Source: Hemibagrus wyckioides
Lineage: Eukaryota > Chordata > Actinopteri > Siluriformes > Bagridae
Length of the DNA stretch: 64,000 bases
Direction: 5' to 3'
Assembly (NCBI RefSeq): GCF_019097595.1
Contig: NC_080732.1
Span: 5,607,354-5,671,353, forward strand
Under the pieces are notes generated by a model that was not told where the DNA came from, did no database searches, and worked only from the letters and a program-made list of their open reading frames with translations. Positions 59,660-64,000 of the stretch are shown here, one piece after another. A program made the translations under genes and the position numbers. The stretch's first letter is position 1. The number at the start of each line of letters is the position of its first letter.

Positions 59660-59815
59660 AAACATGGAGCTACAAGGCTAAGGTTGTCCTCCAGACGCTC
59701 CCTATTCGGGGTCACAACAGAGGATCATCTGATCTGCATATTTTGATCTGGCACGGGTTTTTACACCGGATCAGAGAGATCCTTCCAGGGATTCCACCAG
59801 GGATTCTGCTACAAG
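59660..59815 (+). repeat. Short fish repeat relic
   Basis: GGGGTCACAACAGAGGATCA followed by TTTTGATCTGGCACGGG is a widespread teleost repeat module. It lies in the first TRPA1 intron. The rest of that intron (59,820-63,600) holds AT-rich sequence, a Tc1-end-like fragment near 60596-60745 and (TAAC)n/(AAAT)n arrays at 62314-62384; no exon was found there. Confidence 0.45.
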
Positions 59816-62307
59816 GCTAATGGTTGTAGCTAAAAAGTATGCTAGCTTGTGGTTCACTCTATGACACAAAATACATGTTGTGAAGCTAAAAACTGACATA
59901 ATGACCCTCTTGAAGCTAGGATCAATTGCTGTCGTTGACAATATGTCCTTACTTTGTGTTGTTTGTTGAAAGTTTTACTAACTATACCACACATTCTTGT
60001 CATCATGTCATTTATGGAGTGGAAAATATCTATATAAACTATGTGAGGATGTCGGAAGTTGATTGATTTTTCAGTGTTAATCTAGTTGCTTGGCAATGAG
60101 CAAACAGAAGTAATGAGATGACACTACTGTACACACCACACCTTGTATACAGCTCAGAGTTCAACACACGATCCAGCTGCTAGTCTGTTTATAAGCTAAC
60201 AGCTATGTAAATAGCTGATAGTCATGTACGGGTTTATGAGGGAGAGGATTAGAGTTTTATCCTATATGAATAAATGTAAGGATGACTCATGAGATTCAGG
60301 GGCAAAAAAAATAGAAATGGAAAAAAGAATGCACGTGCATGTATGTTATGAAACTTCGTGTTGGGAAGCTTTCCCAACCTCTCAGTCCGAACTCATAAAA
60401 TTGATTAAAATTTGCTAAAGTGACTTCATTGTGTTATTTATTCTGACTCTGATATCAGGAGCTATGCCTTTCACATTATGTTGAGCACCTGCGATAACAT
60501 CCACTGTTCTCATGGTAGTGTTTGCACTCGGCCGATGCTGGAATATAATTAAAAACAGAATTAACTGGATGTTATATGATATTTATAGTACGGCTCCAAA
60601 AGTCTGAGACCACGCCGATTATCTTGAATTTTTTCCAATTAAAACTGGAAATAAACAGAAAGTTATTGAAGGAAACGTGCAAAAGCTTGACAATTCAGTA
60701 CTCAATTAAATGTAAGCAAAAGTGTCATATTGGTCACGCTAACTGCTTTGTACAAAAGGTTGGATTTACTGTGTGTGTAACCTATGGTGACCGAGACGTA
60801 CGAAACAAAATAAGAAATCAAACACAATAACCAAACAGAAAACACAATAACAAATCTAAACACACAGCGACAATTCAGACAAACTGGAAAAGGTAGGTAT
60901 AGTTTGCGAGTGGAATTCTTACCGCTGATTGTTTTGGGATTTGTTATTTTGTTTTCGGGTTTGTTTTTTTGTTTTATTTCTAGATTTGTTTTTTGTTTTT
61001 TTTTTGCACCATACTAATCTCTTCCACTGAAACACGTTTTTGGATAAGATTTGGTCTAAAATGGATCATCAGGTTTAACTAGAGTTGGCGTCAGCTTGAC
61101 CCTGTTGTGTTTTATTTCAGTGAAAAAAATGTGTAAATAATGCTTATAAGCAATCCTTATATACATTAATTAGGTAAAAAAATGTTATGCTGGTAAAATA
61201 ATAAGCATCTAAACAATAAGTTTAAAGAATTTAAAATAGCAGGTTGACGTGATACGCCACCTGAGATTTCAAGATATTTATTTTTTATTTTTTATTATTA
61301 TTTATTATTTAAAGCACAACATCCTTCTCTTTTAGAAGTTCCTGTGACGGAAAACTTAAAGTACCAGCTATCTTCTATCTTCGGAAATACTAACAAACTT
61401 TTTTTCCACCTTATTAATGATTATATGGTTTTTGGAACTTCTACTATAGAAACAATAATGTATTAGAGTTTAAACATAAGAAAATGCTATGATTTGCTAT
61501 AAATAAATCAAAACCTTCTGTCTAATCAGATCTGGGAATTCAACGGACAGTTAGGTAGCTAAAGCAAAAAACTTTTCAGTCTTGTTTTGCAAGCAAAATG
61601 TAAATGGGCTGAGATTTTAATGCTGTTAAATAGTAAAATAATGAATAAGTGTTTTTTCTGATTATGTGAAATATATTGTAGTATAACAATAATAATGGTA
61701 GTTTAGGTTGTTTAACCAACAATGACACATTATTCCTTAGATTCCAAAACAATTTCATTCATTTTAATCTCAACAACGGATAAGGAATGAGGAAAAAATG
61801 TACTTGTACGAGTAAAGTACTTGTACTGTAGTAAGACTTCTTTCAGCATTCAGTTTCAACAATACGAAAACAACAGTGACCCAGAGTTCCTGCAATTACA
61901 CAGGCATTTCATTCATTTTAATCATATCACTTCAGTCAGGGACACTGTGCACTGAGATAAATTACAGGGCATTGAATCGCATTTTATCTTAGCTAGACTT
62001 AATCGTTGTGTTTATGTACACTCATATTTTGCTATATGCAAATATTAAGACATGCCTGTAATACACTGAAGCTGTGAAACATCAGGTGCAGTAATCAAGT
62101 TTGATTTCACTTCCATCGCGTGCACTTCATACTGAGGGTGTGTATCATGGGGTGATTATTAATACAAGCTATTAGTATTTCAGTGTGTACACTGTCTGTC
62201 AGAAAGGAGAATCTAAAATGTAAATTTAATTGAACATAAATCATTATCCGGGTTGCTGTTGTCTCAGGGCAGCACATCTCTCTGGTATATCTACATCAAA
62301 TTAGGTA

Positions 62308-62382
<75 letters not shown>

Positions 62383-63627
62383 ATGGTGTCAGGCTTCAGT
62401 AACAACCTTAGCATTCTTTTGATTGAAGATAGATTATTTATTTATCTATTTTTACCTCAGAAATTAGCTGCATCATGCAACAATCGTAAATCTTCTACTC
62501 ACAACTTGACAGCAATATTGCTATGGATAATATTATTTTATTTTATTTTATTATTATTTATTTTATTTTATTTTATTTTATTATTTTATCATTATTATTT
62601 TATTATTTTATTATTATAAGATTATTTGTTTAAATTTACATGTTTATATTCCTAGACATGCCCATTACTTAATCTATATCATTACATCTAAGTAATATTA
62701 AAAAAAAAAAAAAAAACAATTTGTATGAAAAGGATGTTTTTTATGGAATATAAAGACATCGTTGTATAACAAGAATTTGAGAAAATCCTATTTGTAAAGT
62801 GTCATATAATACTTTTTGGTTGATCATATGTGTTTATCATATACGCTGTGTTTATTTTAATTTGGAAACCCATAGCCAAACTGTCAATTTGCCAACTATT
62901 CAATGGATGCTACCTCTGACTTTCATGTTTATTATTTAATCTATAACTTGATCTTGATCTTGAATTTATAACTTGGCTGCTTTGCTCTCCAAGTGCTCCT
63001 GCCTTCAAGAGAGTCATTAAAATCCAGCTAATAAGTCCATAAATACAGATTATATTATTCGATCGAACATTTGAGGGGTTTGTTGCGGTTTTGTTTTAGA
63101 AGTAACTTTTATAATGACTTAATTAAGAATAAAATAAGGTGTGGAAGATTTTGACTGATAGGGTAGAATAAGTAGAATAAAAATAAATACATATATTTTA
63201 CAAATGGTCAATTTTGTGCAAATTCAGTATTGTGAATATTTTAAGTGGATTTTTAACCATGATGAGCTATTTTCGCTCGCTCCTATGCCTTGTTTTCACG
63301 AAGCTGATAAGATGTAATGTTGTCAGATTTGCAATGCAAAGATGTTTATCCAAGCAGTATCCTCGTGCGTGAGCTGCTTTCTTACAGCTACAGTCATCTG
63401 AAGATTTAAGAATAGATCGACGCATTCATTTTTAATTAGGACCCTACTCTTTCGTTTTATAGCCGTCTGTCATTACCCCGTTTGTTATCCCTCTTGAAAT
63501 GAAAGCAGGTGATACTGATGATAAGGACCGAATGAACACAGAAGCAGAAAGACTCGGAGTTTACTGTACTAACGATATTCTTATTCAGACAGATTTCAAT
63601 AGAATAATGGAATAGAGTGCTTCCTAC

Positions 63628-63700
63628 CTTGGTTTTGACCAGATGCAAGAGTGGTGTGTGTGTGTGTGTTTATATATGTGTGTGTATATATATGTGTGTG
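63628..63700 (-). promoter_or_regulatory. trpa1: TRPA1 predicted 5' untranslated exon
   Basis: A donor ACCAAG|GTAGGA at 63627/63628 ends a short exon mostly made of CA/TG microsatellite. The start site is placed about 25-30 bp after the TATA box at 63724-63731. The exon has no ATG downstream of that site, so translation would begin in the next exon at 59537-59539. Inferred from signals only. Confidence 0.45.
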
Positions 63701-63723
63701 TCTGTGTGTCATTAGGAAGCTGG

Positions 63724-63785
63724 TTTTTATACGCCGCCTTGCTTCATGGAGGTCGGATTTCAGAGGCTGTTATTCTGACATCATT
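63724..63785 (-). promoter_or_regulatory. trpa1: TRPA1 candidate TATA-box promoter
   Basis: The minus strand reads GGCGGCGTATAAAAACCAGC, a clear TATA box with GC-rich upstream flank. About 45 bp further upstream lies TGATGTCA, a CRE/AP-1-like site. Tissue-restricted genes such as TRPA1 often use TATA promoters. Confidence 0.5.
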
Positions 63786-64000
63786 TCCTTTGATGTAATC
63801 AAAAAGTCTGCCAATTGGACAGTAAAACAATTACAAAGCATAATATTCTCCTGTTATTGTTATTGCTGGGGCCAAGCAATAGTCTGTGAGTTCAGGAAGA
63901 GAAGCTACTTTTTATTGTTTCTCAGATTAACCCATGATGGTGTAAAAATAAACAAAATTAAAAAATAATTTTTAAGGTGTTTATCTTGTGCTATTATTCT

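Noticed and set aside
63628..63712. Coding first exon of TRPA1 starting at 63710-63712
   Set aside because: In frame, but made of TG/CA microsatellite and just upstream of the start site predicted from the TATA box; kept only as a finding to test.

Overview
The window is vertebrate nuclear DNA, almost certainly from a teleost fish. Genes are split into many short exons with canonical GT/AG junctions. The two recognisable proteins match vertebrate DCAF11 and TRPA1 in length and exon structure. The spaces between exons are filled with fish-type repeats: Tc1/mariner, hAT and pogo-like DNA transposons, LINE fragments, tRNA-headed SINEs and very long TATC, GACA, GA and TA microsatellites. The repeat style suggests an otophysan such as a catfish, but the species cannot be fixed from sequence alone.

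Layout. (1) About 1.4-15.8 kb, + strand: complete DCAF11 (WDR23), a WD40 substrate receptor of CUL4-DDB1 ubiquitin ligases. It has 14 coding exons giving 549 residues, behind a promoter with a TCTCGCGAGA element. Its introns hold a nested pair of DNA transposons (4.5-6.0 kb), a 1-kb GACA-rich tandem array, a near-complete Tc1-like transposon with one frameshift (8.7-10.4 kb) and a LINE with a reverse transcriptase ORF (11.9-14.2 kb). (2) 15.9-18 kb: intergenic repeats. (3) 18-35 kb, + strand: three tandem copies of a multi-exon gene I do not recognise. Copies 1 and 3 are open, predicting 404 and 369 residues. Copy 2 has a nonsense codon and has lost upstream sequence. The copies differ by one intron, by the number of a 105-bp coding repeat and by a copy-1-only insert with three CACGTG E-boxes. 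(4) 36.6-63.7 kb, - strand: complete TRPA1, a ligand- and electrophile-gated cation channel with N-terminal ankyrin repeats. It has 27 coding exons giving 1105 residues, a separate 5' untranslated exon and a TATA box near 63.73 kb. Its introns hold a 2-kb, 32-bp minisatellite, an 18-bp G-rich minisatellite, SINEs and MITEs.

The gene triplet and TRPA1 converge tail to tail around 34.2-36.6 kb. DCAF11 and TRPA1 are functionally unrelated, and nothing suggests co-regulation. The most unusual material is the young, structurally diverging gene triplet, followed by the TRPA1 details: two predicted GC-AG introns, altered electrophile-sensing cysteines, and a minisatellite whose every unit carries a consensus splice donor on the sense strand.

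All exon boundaries were read by eye from splice signals and reading-frame phase. No alignment program was run.
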